From Enteractinococcus fodinae (lineage in GTDB: Bacteria; Actinomycetota; Actinomycetes; Actinomycetales; Micrococcaceae), in the NCBI RefSeq assembly GCF_031458395.1, contig NZ_JAVDYJ010000001.1, positions 2,356,001-2,420,000 of the forward strand: 64,000 bases of DNA, given 5' to 3'. The notes under the pieces were generated by a model that was given only the letters and a program-made list of their open reading frames with translations, had not been told where the DNA came from and searched no databases. Positions 26,500 to 35,632 of the stretch are shown here, in pieces (the stretch's first letter is position 1; each line of letters opens with the position of its first letter). A program made the translations under genes and the position numbers.

Positions 26500-27293
26500 G
26501 AGATCGCTCCCATCGACTCTTGAACCTCATCGCGGATGGATTCCCAAATCTGTGTTTTCATCTCACCAAACCGCGGATCCTTCTCGGTATCGATGCCACG
26601 CGGCCGCTCAAACGGCACGTCGATGACTTCTTTGACCGTGGCGGGACGAGCTGACATCATCACGATACGATCCCCGAGCAGCAGCGCCTCTTCAATTGAG
26701 TGGGTCACGAGCACGACGGTTTTGCGTTCGGCTTCCCACAACGCCACGAGTTCTTCTTGCATCAGCGTTCGTGTCTGGGAGTCCAGCGCTCCGAGTGGCT
26801 CGTCCATTAACAATGCGGGTGAACCCGTAGCAAAGGCGCGGGCAATTGCGATGCGCTGGCGCATCCCACCTGACAACTGGTGCGGGTAGCTGTCTTCGAA
26901 TCCGCTCAGCCCGATGCGTTTGATCCACTCGGTGGCAGAGGCGCGGCGAGTTTTCTTATCGATCCCGGCCATCTGCTGGCCGAAGGCGACGTTATCGATG
27001 ACATTCATCCAGGGGAAAATACCGTGTTCTTGGAAGACAAATGCCGACGACGGGACCGATTGGCTGGTCAGCGACCGATTAACTGTCCCGGAGGTTTCGT
27101 CGACGAGGCCGCCGAGAATCCGTAGCAGGGTGGATTTACCGCAACCCGAGGGCCCGACGATGCACGTAAACGAACCTTCCGGGATCGTCAGGTTGATGTC
27201 CACCAAGGCGTGAACCGGTTTCTCTGCTACGAAAATCTTATTGAGATTTTTGACTTCGTAAGCAGGTGGTTGAGTTTCTATAGAGTCACTCAT
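26496..27293 (-). CDS. ABC transporter ATP-binding protein (SsuB/TauB type)
   Basis: 265 residues. Walker A is GPSGCGKST (about 43-51), the Q-loop segment is FVFQEHGIFPWM, the signature is LSGGMRQR (about 140-147), Walker B is ALLMDEPLGALD, and the switch is VTHSIEEA. VFQEHGIFPW and the Met in the signature are usual in SsuB/TauB/ThiZ proteins. First gene of the three-gene transporter operon; a strong hairpin lies in its leader at 27319-27347. Confidence 0.9.
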   Translation of the reverse strand: MSDSIETQPPAYEVKNLNKIFVAEKPVHALVDINLTIPEGSFTCIVGPSGCGKSTLLRILGGLVDETSGTVNRSLTSQSVPSSAFVFQEHGIFPWMNVIDNVAFGQQMAGIDKKTRRASATEWIKRIGLSGFEDSYPHQLSGGMRQRIAIARAFATGSPALLMDEPLGALDSQTRTLMQEELVALWEAERKTVVLVTHSIEEALLLGDRIVMMSARPATVKEVIDVPFERPRGIDTEKDPRFGEMKTQIWESIRDEVQESMGAIS

Positions 27294-27318
27294 CGCTGTT
27301 TACTTTCCTCTTCATAGA

Positions 27319-27347
27319 CGGCGGGTCTCCAATCAGGAGGCCCGTCG
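27319..27347 (-). promoter_or_regulatory. Leader hairpin upstream of the SsuB-like operon
   Basis: A stem of about 12 bp, including two G-T pairs, with a 5-nt loop lies 26 nt before the ATPase start on the minus strand. I see no known riboswitch consensus around it. It could terminate readthrough from the nucleoside hydrolase gene, or regulate the operon. Confidence 0.4.
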
Positions 27348-27529
27348 CCGATCGTTGTAGCTGCTGCGGCACAAGTGTTCCCCAACGCTCTTGAGACCAT
27401 TTGGTCACTCGGTATAGCGTATTCGGATTTCACGGGGTTGTGGTTTTAAGTCACTGTTCTACGTCCAGGATCGGTGTGGCGAGCTTGAAAGTCTGTGGAG
27501 ACGGACGAAGAGCTTAAAGGTGACGATAG

Positions 27530-28462
27530 TTAGGTGGCAGCGGGTGCGTCATGAATGCAGCGAATGATATTGCGCCAGATGATTTCACGGGCGCGCCGTA
27601 CGTGCACCGTGGTCGCGAAGAAACTGCTCGCACTGTCTGACGCTTCCCATAGGGTTGTACCGGCCTTGTTGCCGTGAGGAACAAAAGCAATTTCCGCCTG
27701 CTGGAAGTCGAAGAGTTCCGGCTGAGCCAACGCTAGTAAGGTCAGCGGGTCACACGGGTTAGAACGGCTTTCTCCACGGTAGTTCCACCACGCGTGGGTA
27801 CGATCCGCAACCACCTTCGTCAAAGGATGGTTAGGAAGGGCGTGGATGACCGCATCGAGATCGGTGAAATCATAGGGCACTTGTCGACACAGTTCGATCC
27901 CGACTAAGACGACCGGCACACCCAGCTCCATCAATTGCGCTGCAGCTACGGTGTCTGAACTGACATTATGGTCCGGCTCCCCCGGACCAAACTGCCCTGC
28001 CATGGCAATTACGCATCGAGGTTGGACGTCGGTTGCTTGGAGAACACTGACAATGTTGGTGAGTGGGCCAATCGCGGCAATCACCAGGTCGGAACCATGC
28101 CGCTTCAAAGCTTGAACATAAATCGACGACGCCGGGGGCACCGGTTCGGACGTCTCGGAAAGGTCGTACCCTTCGCCTTCATGCCCGGTCCAGAAGACTG
28201 GCTTGCCCGACTGCGGCGTCCCGATACCGGCGCCCACCGGAACATCGGCACGTCCTGCGAGCGCCAACGTGGATTGGGCCACCCTAGCCCGGAGCATGGT
28301 GTCCCCATACACTGTGGTCACGCCTACAAGGTTCAGTGAGTTGTTCCCCAGTGTGAAGAGCAGTGCGAGCAGGTCGTCGACGTTGGATCCGATATCAGTA
28401 TCGAGTAACACCGGAATTCGCACGCCGCTCCCATTCGGAAACGATAAAAGTGTAGAAGACAT
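27530..28462 (-). CDS. Inosine-uridine nucleoside hydrolase family (IUNH)
   Basis: 310 residues. The N-terminal DTDIGSNVDD motif (about residues 21-30) is the calcium-binding signature of nucleoside hydrolases; AAIGPLTNI (about 129-137) and a C-terminal DPLTLLAL also fit. The enzyme splits the N-glycosidic bond of a ribonucleoside to base plus ribose. It lies 236 nt upstream of the SsuBCA-like importer on the same strand, so uptake and hydrolysis of nucleoside-like compounds may be linked. Confidence 0.85.
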   Translation of the reverse strand: MSSTLLSFPNGSGVRIPVLLDTDIGSNVDDLLALLFTLGNNSLNLVGVTTVYGDTMLRARVAQSTLALAGRADVPVGAGIGTPQSGKPVFWTGHEGEGYDLSETSEPVPPASSIYVQALKRHGSDLVIAAIGPLTNIVSVLQATDVQPRCVIAMAGQFGPGEPDHNVSSDTVAAAQLMELGVPVVLVGIELCRQVPYDFTDLDAVIHALPNHPLTKVVADRTHAWWNYRGESRSNPCDPLTLLALAQPELFDFQQAEIAFVPHGNKAGTTLWEASDSASSFFATTVHVRRAREIIWRNIIRCIHDAPAAT

Positions 28463-28487
28463 GCAACCACATTATGCTCGAGCCCCG

Positions 28488-28553
28488 TCAGCAGCGGAAG
28501 GTCACGTCGTAGAAGGCTTTAACCATCGCAGCGTGCTCATACACCACACGCCA
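28488..28553 (-). pseudogene. Relic of the 3' end of a YdcF/SanA-like gene (copy B)
   Basis: The minus strand encodes WRVVYEHAAMVKAFYDVTFRC-like residues before a stop (two parts: WRVVYEHAAMVK, then AFYDVTFRC), nearly the same as the end of the intact protein at 40408-41019. Upstream similarity ends abruptly at about 28553, where an ion-channel fragment begins. Confidence 0.75.
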
Positions 28554-28564
28554 AGGAATACATG

Positions 28565-28662
28565 GTGCTAGTGACGGCCCAAACGGTGCTTTCGTATATC
28601 ACTTTGGGTCCTTGGGATGTGTTCGTCGCCGAGTTTATTCTGCGAGCGCTTGTCGCACGATA
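28565..28662 (+). pseudogene. Relic of an ion channel gene
   Basis: This encodes VLVTAQTVLSYITLGPW then DVFVAEFILRALVAR and a stop, matching LLVTDPTGQTVLSVINWIFW and GIFVAEFLLRAYVAR of the intact channel at 22940-23662, with a 4-residue deletion. It lies directly beside the YdcF-tail relic. Confidence 0.75.
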
Positions 28663-28727
28663 AAGATTGAAATTAGGCACCATGAGAGTCTTGCCTGTTT
28701 TCGTTTTATAACAGTTCTCACAAAACC

Positions 28728-30455
28728 CTAAGACAGGCGCGGACCGACAGAGACAACAGACTCCAGCAATTCCTTCTTATACGAATTTCTCCAAGCATCC
28801 GTGAGCCTGTTTTTCTTAGGGGTCAGTAGAAACGCGGCATCGGAATCAACCTCGATTTGTTCAAGTATTTTTGGGTAGCCGTGTTGCTCTGGCGCAGGGA
28901 GCGGATTAGGGTGTTTGAGAAAGGTGACCAAAAATTCAAGTTCGTCATTATTCATGACTCCGCTCGCCAGGAGCTGTGTTCTCCATTCTATATATGCACG
29001 GAACTCGCTCGAATTTTCCAAAACACTAGCCATAAGTAGGAAAGAATGTAGCGGAAATATCGCTACATCAAGTTGCTTATTCTCTTTCACCAAAGAGGTT
29101 GACGACCATACAGCGCCGGCGTAGCTAGAAATTGTTATCACCGCTCCCACTGCCGGAACCCACCTAGTGTGCGAATTCACAGGACGCCCTCCCGAATTCC
29201 AATTCATAATCCGCCTCTCGACCTGGTCTACAGCTTTACCGATAAGACGTTCTTCGAAAGTAGCATCCAGGCTCGCATTATTGCGGGGCATGCGATTGGC
29301 CTTACATTCTCCAATGAGGGCGACTTCTGAGGATAAACCAAAAAGGTCTACCTCGTCCCCTTTAGTCCTCCCCGCGGCTGCCAACACCACGTCAGATTCC
29401 CACGTAAAACCCTCTGGACCCCAGTCGCGAAGCAAAGCGACTGTTGTCTCTTCTAAAGGGCGCCCTACTTCTTCAGGCTTACAAACCAACATTATCGCAT
29501 GCATAATTGCCACGTCACGGGAGTACATCCAAGAATAACGATTAAGGACCTTATAACTGCCTTCAACGCGAACTAGAGGTTTGATCACATACTCCTCACC
29601 TTCAAGAGCACGCAATAACTCAGCTCTTGTGAGAGCCCTAGAGGGAGCACTAAGCGCTTCTAAAGTTTCAGCAGGCAGCCTTGCTAAGAAGCCGTCGCTC
29701 AGAGGCTTGAATGATGCAGATGGCTCAGTACCCCGACTCCCTCCGGAGTCAAGCGTGTGGTTAGCGTTTGGAGGAGTATCATTAGCTGCATCCGCTGCAT
29801 AGGATAAAGTCGTCCCGAGAACGTTATCCTCGACTGTTCTCATTATCGAAAGCCCAAGGGCGTTCGAACTGGCAGGTAAATTTAAATCGACCCATTCTCC
29901 TAATTTTGCGCAAACCTCGTCCGCAATCCACCGAAGCTTCGTGTCGACTTTAAGAAGACGTGTAATAACAATCCGTTCACCTAAATGCTCCTCTTCCCTG
30001 AGATCGTAGAGCATAAGCCACCGGGTCAAATAGGTGGCTACCCACCTCGCATATTTACTAAAAACTTTATGGGCCGAGACCAGGTTGTCGGCTCTACCAG
30101 AACCAAAGACTCCTATTAGCCACGCACACATGGACCCATTAAAATGCTCACCACCGCGTAAAGACATGTATTCTCCCCCACGTTCACCTGGTAGGAGCCA
30201 AGTTGCGGCTTCAGGGGAGACCCCTTCTAAAGAGATCGTTAGCTCGTCCAAACACGATTCAAGTTGCTCTTCAATAACTCGAACGGCAGACTTGTTTTTA
30301 CGGCGCTCTTCAGTTGAATCGTAGTTATTCCACTGCGTCCAAACTTCACGTACCTGCTTTGGAGCGAAGGCGATCTGGGTGTTGAGAGTGTCCTCTAAGT
30401 AGGCCGCTCTCGTCGCAATATCAGGGTTAATTGGTTTCCAGCTTGCCATTAGCAT
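28728..30455 (-). CDS. Unrecognised protein with PD-(D/E)XK nuclease core
   Basis: 575 residues, start chosen at the ATG following TAGGAA; ATG at 30449 is possible. The N-terminal 340 residues match no family I know. Residues about 352-412 look like a PD-(D/E)XK site: WESDVVLA, Asp370 in DEVDLFG, then Glu383 and Lys385 in LIGECKA (D-x12-E-x-K), followed by a helix with Gln411 (KAVDQVERR), as in Mrr-, NERD- and restriction-like nucleases. No methylase or helicase partner is adjacent. Codon use is more AT-rich than the flanking metabolic genes, suggesting transfer. A stand-alone defence nuclease is an inference. Confidence 0.75.
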   Translation of the reverse strand: MLMASWKPINPDIATRAAYLEDTLNTQIAFAPKQVREVWTQWNNYDSTEERRKNKSAVRVIEEQLESCLDELTISLEGVSPEAATWLLPGERGGEYMSLRGGEHFNGSMCAWLIGVFGSGRADNLVSAHKVFSKYARWVATYLTRWLMLYDLREEEHLGERIVITRLLKVDTKLRWIADEVCAKLGEWVDLNLPASSNALGLSIMRTVEDNVLGTTLSYAADAANDTPPNANHTLDSGGSRGTEPSASFKPLSDGFLARLPAETLEALSAPSRALTRAELLRALEGEEYVIKPLVRVEGSYKVLNRYSWMYSRDVAIMHAIMLVCKPEEVGRPLEETTVALLRDWGPEGFTWESDVVLAAAGRTKGDEVDLFGLSSEVALIGECKANRMPRNNASLDATFEERLIGKAVDQVERRIMNWNSGGRPVNSHTRWVPAVGAVITISSYAGAVWSSTSLVKENKQLDVAIFPLHSFLLMASVLENSSEFRAYIEWRTQLLASGVMNNDELEFLVTFLKHPNPLPAPEQHGYPKILEQIEVDSDAAFLLTPKKNRLTDAWRNSYKKELLESVVSVGPRLS

Positions 30456-31685
30456 TGGTTCCTAGCTGCGCCTCTACGCAAAAATATATGTAAAGCCCAC
30501 GGGGTGGCAGGATTTATTTCGGCCTCACCAGTTGCATTGCGAGAGAATCTCTGCCGCCCCAAAACAAACACGACTAGGATACTCCTCTTTCTGGTGGCCT
30601 CCAATGACCCCGATTTGGTCGTGGTGATACCCGTGGAGGAACTTACCCTTAGTAACGCCCTCAAAATGAGTTTTGTGTCAGTTCATTGTGAGACTTAAGG
30701 GGACCAAAGACGCCCGAATATTAGATCTCTAGCGTTGGCGCACGGCGAGTGGTAGCTTGTCAGAGCGCTTTGAAGAAAGCAACGTTCTATTCGACCACAT
30801 GCCAAGCCCGCTGAAAGATACTGAGGTCGGGGTCGGCATGTATCAGGTTCACGACCACGTGGTCACCGATACATTGTCAAAAGATGCAATGTGCGCGGAC
30901 CCATAGCTCCGACTCGTCAATGCCTAGAGCCTCCACCAACAAAATCTAACAAAGCACCACTCCACACGATTGCTCCGGACGTCGAGTAGTTCGGATTCTG
31001 TTAGGCGATCATCCAGACCTCGGGACTGCGAGCTTTGACTATCCTGAATAATTTGATGACCGCTAGGGCGAAGTCTAAAAACATCCAGAATCTGAACCAA
31101 GCCGAGTAGCGGCCACCTATTTCGGAGTAGAGCAGAACCCTACATAAAGATGGCACCTACTGTCGGGCGAACTCGGGCTCCGGAGAGAATCTCGCTGCAG
31201 ACGGCCAAGCCTGGAGCAGACCAGCAATCAAGACGAGGCGTTAAACTAGTGACATTGTGAGTGACCCTGCCGAACTGCGGTCAGCATACACAGCTGCACG
31301 ACGCGGGCCGGCGAGATTCGCCAGGCACCTTGCGCCTCTCGATCAACCAGCCTCTGCCTGTCATTTTTGTTGATGTGCAGCACCGGTAGAGTCACAACCC
31401 TGCGCTCACTAGATCCGCAACCGACCCACGCCCCTCGAACAACCTCTGGATGAGGCAACCTGCGCCGGGTGGGCCGTCGACGAAAAACGTTGAACGCTTT
31501 GATGCGGCACGCTGTTACCGCAGAATGTGCCCGCTCCAATAGATCATGTTTCCGCTGCTATCTTGTCCTCAAACAGACCACGAACATAAATCGAGGTCAG
31601 AAAGCTTACAACCCTTTGGTACGTGCGGTGACTTTGAGGTGTTTCCGGATGCGCTAGAAGATCTATGGTTGATTATGGTGGTGCT
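30456..31685. other. Long stretch without a convincing gene
   Basis: About 1.2 kb with only short shadow frames on both strands. At 30679-30705 a TGTCAGTTCATTGTGAGAC-type segment resembles insertion-element ends in general style, but no transposase reading is recoverable. A frame at 31246-31539 (97 codons, minus) lacks any recognisable content. Most likely decayed mobile or accessory DNA. Confidence 0.4.
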
Positions 31686-32528
31686 ATGAGCTTCTATGCA
31701 AATGTTATAAAAGTTTTGATTGCCTCTCCAAGTGACACCAGTCAGGAGCGAGATGCCGTAGAGCGAATGCTCCATAGTTGGAACTCAAACCGCGCTGAAA
31801 CAGAAAAAGTCATCCTGCTCCCCAGACGCTGGGAAACTGACGCCGTACCAGCCATGGGTGGCACCGGGCAGGACATTATTAATCAGCAGCTCGTCGACAA
31901 AAGCGATATTGTAGTAGCCCTTTTTGGCACACGGCTTGGTCAACCTACCGAAAACGCAATTTCAGGTACCGCTGAAGAGATTGAGCGTGCAGTTGCTGCT
32001 AATAAGCCCGTTCATGTGTACTTCTCGGATGCCCCTGTACCCCCAGACGCACTCGAGGACGCAATGAAGGTACGTGAGTTTCAGAAAAAGCTGCAAGCAG
32101 TCGGTCTACTAGGCAATTATTCTGACTCCGATGACCTTGCCTATAAAGTTCGAAACGCGGTGGAGACTGATCTAGCTAACTTAAACCTTGTCACTCCAAC
32201 TCAGCAAGATCTAATTCAAACAGGAGCTGACCCAATCGCCTCGTTTGTAACTCAACCGCAAAATAGATTCTCTCAGAACAGCGTGCGTATCAGAAATGAA
32301 GGCGATAAAACTGCCGAAGACCTCTCGTTTAAGCTTGAACCACTCGACGGTGGAGCACCGGTTGAAATACTAAATAATAGTGTGGGTGCTACGATTCCGG
32401 GTAACGGTGGCGAATACCAGTGGCCTGTTGCCCGCGATATTACCTCCACGCAGCAAGCCAATATACATATGCAGTGGTCTGAAAATGGAGAAATTAAAAC
32501 AAGGACACATTCTATATCCCTAATTTGA
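31686..32528 (+). CDS. DUF4062-domain protein with C-terminal beta-rich domain
   Basis: 280 residues from ATG at 31686 (MSFYANVIKVLIASPSDTS); an in-frame ATG 7 codons earlier is possible. The N-terminal half matches DUF4062: the xxVLIASPSDTSQERDAV strand-helix, WETDAVP, QQLVDKSDIVVALFGTRLG, and SGTAEEIERA. This fold is related to TIR/nucleoside-processing domains, and DUF4062 is often found in NLR-like defence proteins. Residues about 185-280 look like an Ig/CARDB-like beta sandwich (NSVRIRNEGDKTAEDLSFKL). No ATPase or partner gene is next to it. Low GC compared with the block on its right. Confidence 0.78.
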   Translation: MSFYANVIKVLIASPSDTSQERDAVERMLHSWNSNRAETEKVILLPRRWETDAVPAMGGTGQDIINQQLVDKSDIVVALFGTRLGQPTENAISGTAEEIERAVAANKPVHVYFSDAPVPPDALEDAMKVREFQKKLQAVGLLGNYSDSDDLAYKVRNAVETDLANLNLVTPTQQDLIQTGADPIASFVTQPQNRFSQNSVRIRNEGDKTAEDLSFKLEPLDGGAPVEILNNSVGATIPGNGGEYQWPVARDITSTQQANIHMQWSENGEIKTRTHSISLI

Positions 32529-32551
32529 GCACCTTGAGAAATACTCGGACC

Positions 32552-33721
32552 TTACCGTGAGGCTGGTGACTGGCTTGATGGCTCCTGCGACTCGAACACT
32601 TCGGCGGTGTGCTCACCATGTGCCGGGGGCGGTAAACGGTACTCAGCTGGCGTTCGCGACATCTTCACCGGAGAGGCCACCCCGCGGTAGCCGCCTTCCA
32701 GTTCGACGAACATCTTGCGATGTGCCGCGTGTGGATGCTGGACCACCTGATCGACGGTGTTGATCGCACCGCAGGGCACCCCCATCGCCATCAGGTCCTG
32801 GGCCACAGTCGCAGCGTCAGTGTCGGCCATGGCTGTTTCGAGCACTTCGCGTAGTTCCGCACGATGCCCACACCGGGCGGCATTGTTCGCGAACCTGTCA
32901 TCAGTGGCCGTTTCGGGGATGCCGAGATATTCGCACAGCTTGGCAAATTGCCGATCGTTGCCGACGGTGATCGCGACCTCGCCGCTGCCGGTGGCATAGG
33001 TCGAGTACGGTGCGATGTTGGGATGGTCGTTGCCCGTGAGCTCTGGGACGCGGCCGGTGCCGAAGTAGTTGGGCATGTGCGGGTGCATGACCGAGATACC
33101 GCAATCAAACAGTGTGGTCTCGACGCGCTGGCCGCGGCCGCTCTGCTCACGCTCGCGCAGCGCCATCAAAATGCCGTTCACTGTGTTGAGCCCGGTAATC
33201 ATGTCGACTGCTGGCATTCCGATCCGGGTGGGTCCGCTGTAGGCGGTGCCGTTGACACTCATGAGTCCGGCTTCGGCCTGCACGACCGCATCGTAACCGG
33301 GCAGCCCACCCAGCGGCCCATCATCACCGAAGCCGGTGATCGAGGCATGCACCAACCGCGGGTACTGGACAGACAGCACCTCGTGATAACCCATACCCCA
33401 TTTTTCCAGGGTGCCGGATTTGAAGTTCTCAACCAGTACGTCGGCATCCTCGAGCAGCCGCAGCAGTCGCTGCCGCTCGGAGTCTTGTGTCAGGTCCAAG
33501 ACGACGCTTTTCTTGTTGCGGTTGACCCCCGCGAAATACCAGGCAACCCCTTCGGATACGAAGGGTGGGCCCCAGTGCCGGGTCTCATCGCCCTGCGGGG
33601 ATTCGACCTTGATGACTTCTGCACCGTGATCAGCCAGAATCTGGGTGGCATACGGCCCGCCCAGCACGCGCGAGAGGTCAACGACGCGCAGCCCGGCCAG
33701 GGATCCCCATGTGGCGCTCAT
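32552..33721 (-). CDS. CaiB/BaiF-family CoA-transferase (type III)
   Basis: 389 residues. N-terminal GLRVVDLSRVLGGPYATQILADHGAEVIKVE and the FAGVNRNKKSVVLDL block are the family signatures. The catalytic Asp is expected in the GYDAVVQAEAGLMSVNG region (about 141-157). The enzyme moves CoA between acyl-CoA and a free acid. Its ATG overlaps the stop of the acyl-CoA dehydrogenase gene by 4 nt, implying joint use in activation and oxidation of a carboxylic acid. The block is visibly more GC-rich than the neighbouring accessory genes. Confidence 0.9.
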   Translation of the reverse strand: MSATWGSLAGLRVVDLSRVLGGPYATQILADHGAEVIKVESPQGDETRHWGPPFVSEGVAWYFAGVNRNKKSVVLDLTQDSERQRLLRLLEDADVLVENFKSGTLEKWGMGYHEVLSVQYPRLVHASITGFGDDGPLGGLPGYDAVVQAEAGLMSVNGTAYSGPTRIGMPAVDMITGLNTVNGILMALREREQSGRGQRVETTLFDCGISVMHPHMPNYFGTGRVPELTGNDHPNIAPYSTYATGSGEVAITVGNDRQFAKLCEYLGIPETATDDRFANNAARCGHRAELREVLETAMADTDAATVAQDLMAMGVPCGAINTVDQVVQHPHAAHRKMFVELEGGYRGVASPVKMSRTPAEYRLPPPAHGEHTAEVFESQEPSSQSPASR

Positions 33722-35535
33722 GCTTGAACCCGCTGGAACTCGGCAAGTGATGCAGCATAGTCCGCTGCCTGGGTCTCGGTCACAGGCTGCTGGCGGATCA
33801 GGGCGTCAAGCAACTGGGCGGACTCGGTGACCGGCGCCAGCGGGTCCTGTGGCAACACTCGATGACGCAGCACCATCGCGGCCAACACCAGTCGTGAGTG
33901 GTCACCGCTGGCGGCTGCGATCCGGGCGCCTTCGGACACCATGATCACCGCAGAGGTGATGTTGTACAGTGCGGTTGCCACTTGGCGCACCTGCTCTTCA
34001 GCGGCTGAGTCGGCCAGTCCTTCCACGGCGTGCGTGACACGGTCCAACTGTGCCTCAAGGCAGTTGCGCAGCGGCCCGGACACGACATCTTCGGCTCCCG
34101 CACTCGCAGCGTCGTCGAGCAGCTGCCGCAAGTGTTCGATGAGCGGGGTGAGCGCTTCAGCCCGGTGCGCGGCACGCACCACATCAAGGCCGATGATATT
34201 AGTCGTGCCCTCCCAGATCGAGCCCAGGTGCACGTCGCGCAGGATGCGCGCATCGCCATATTCCTCGATGTAGCCGACACCTCCGCGGGCCTCCATCGCA
34301 TCGCCGGCAACTTTGCGCGCGTCCCGGCAGGCACGCAGCTTGACCAACGGTGTCAAAATACGCAGCACCGAGGCGGCATGGGAATCGCCGGCATCGGCCT
34401 CGGCGAAAACCCGTGCGGTATGCAGGAATATCGAGGTTGCCTGTTCGGTGGGTACGAGCATCTTGATCAACTGGCGACGTTGCAGCGGCAGATCGACTAG
34501 CTGACGCCCAAAGGCCTCACGATTGAGAGCCACGTAGCGGGCTTCACCAAAGGCGCGACGCATCATGCCCGCCGCCCGGACCCCGTTGGACAGCCGAGAC
34601 GAGTTGATCATGTCGGCCATCTGCTTGAAGCCCTGCCCGAGGTCTCCCACCAGATAGGCGGTCGCCCCCTGCAGACTGATCTCACCACTGGCCATCGACC
34701 GGGTACCCAACTTGTCCTTGAGCCGCACGATCCGATAACTATTCAGTTGCCCATCGTCGAGGCGGCGCGGCATGATGAACAGCCCGATCCCCTTGATCCC
34801 GGGCTCAGCGCCTTCCGGGCGTGCCAGCACCAGCGCCAGATCGGCATCGGCGTTGGAGCAGAACCATTTCTCGCCTGTCAGCGACCAGGTCCCATCCTGG
34901 TTGTCACGCGCGGTCGTGGTCGTCCGCCCCACATCAGATCCGGCGTCCTGCTCGGTCATGAACATCGCACCCTGCGTGAGCTCCTCGAGGTTCTGACTGG
35001 TCAGGCCATCAATGAATTTGGCAACCAGTGCCGGGTCGCCGTATTTTCGCAGGGTCCGGGTGAGCGCGTCCGTCATGCTCACGGGGCATTCCAGCCCGAA
35101 TTCAGCCTGGGCAAACAGGTAGAAGGTCAGGTATTTCACCACCGGCGGCAGCGGCTCGGGCCACCCCAGGACGCCTCCGCGGTGGCTCATGGCCGCCATG
35201 CCCAGTTCCCCGAAGGCCACCTGCTCCAGCTGCTGGTAGGCCGGGTGTTTTTCGATACGCTGGATGTCCTGCCCGCTGCGCGTGCGGTGGTGTAGCACCG
35301 GTGGGTTCTGATCGGCCTGGTGGGCCAGATCGTCGAGCTCCCCACCAAGTCGGGCACCGAGCCTTTCGAACTGTGGCAGCAGATGGTCGTAGAGATCTTG
35401 CGACAAATACAGCGGGAGCAGCTGCTGCAGTGCACCGTCATCGGTGAAGCGGTTGATGCCCCAGCTGTCCGGGACAGGACTGGTGTCAACACTACCGTTC
35501 GTGCCGGCGCGGGATACAGAGGTATCGGTCGTCAT
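33718..35535 (-). CDS. Acyl-CoA dehydrogenase (long form)
   Basis: 605 residues, longer than the usual 380-400 because of N- and C-terminal extensions. The core shows GAMFMTEQDAGSDVG (about 188-202), WSLTGEKWFCSNADADLALVLAR, KLGTRSMASGEI, and the C-terminal ARGGVGYIEEYGDARILRDVHLGSIWEGTTNI flavin and catalytic segment. Extended members include AidB-like and long-chain enzymes. It oxidises an acyl-CoA with FAD. It precedes a CoA-transferase gene (4-nt overlap) and is divergent from a LysR regulator. Confidence 0.9.
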   Translation of the reverse strand: MTTDTSVSRAGTNGSVDTSPVPDSWGINRFTDDGALQQLLPLYLSQDLYDHLLPQFERLGARLGGELDDLAHQADQNPPVLHHRTRSGQDIQRIEKHPAYQQLEQVAFGELGMAAMSHRGGVLGWPEPLPPVVKYLTFYLFAQAEFGLECPVSMTDALTRTLRKYGDPALVAKFIDGLTSQNLEELTQGAMFMTEQDAGSDVGRTTTTARDNQDGTWSLTGEKWFCSNADADLALVLARPEGAEPGIKGIGLFIMPRRLDDGQLNSYRIVRLKDKLGTRSMASGEISLQGATAYLVGDLGQGFKQMADMINSSRLSNGVRAAGMMRRAFGEARYVALNREAFGRQLVDLPLQRRQLIKMLVPTEQATSIFLHTARVFAEADAGDSHAASVLRILTPLVKLRACRDARKVAGDAMEARGGVGYIEEYGDARILRDVHLGSIWEGTTNIIGLDVVRAAHRAEALTPLIEHLRQLLDDAASAGAEDVVSGPLRNCLEAQLDRVTHAVEGLADSAAEEQVRQVATALYNITSAVIMVSEGARIAAASGDHSRLVLAAMVLRHRVLPQDPLAPVTESAQLLDALIRQQPVTETQAADYAASLAEFQRVQA

Positions 35536-35587
35536 GGTCGGATCTCCTTGGGTACGGGATTTCCGATTAGACTACGTTCACGCCGGT

Positions 35588-35622
35588 GATAATCTCCAAT
35601 ACATTTTATCGATGCAGAGATA
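35588..35622. promoter_or_regulatory. Candidate LysR-type operator
   Basis: Two nested inverted repeats lie between the divergent acyl-CoA dehydrogenase and LysR genes: GATAA-N13-TTATC (35588-35610) and TATC-N8-GATA (35607-35622). The TATC-N8-GATA site fits the T-N11-A pattern bound by LysR proteins and sits just before the regulator ATG, suggesting autoregulation. Confidence 0.45.
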
Positions 35623-35632
35623 GGTTTTGGTT

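Noticed and set aside
27294-27529. TPP or other known riboswitch in the transporter leader
   Set aside because: I find no conserved riboswitch core sequences, only a hairpin.
31246-31539. 97-codon minus-strand frame in the gene-poor stretch
   Set aside because: No recognisable motif, no ribosome-binding site, Arg-rich composition of random GC-rich DNA.
32864-33727. A 287-codon plus-strand frame opposite the CoA-transferase
   Set aside because: Antisense shadow of a GC-rich gene; no family motif and no ribosome-binding site.
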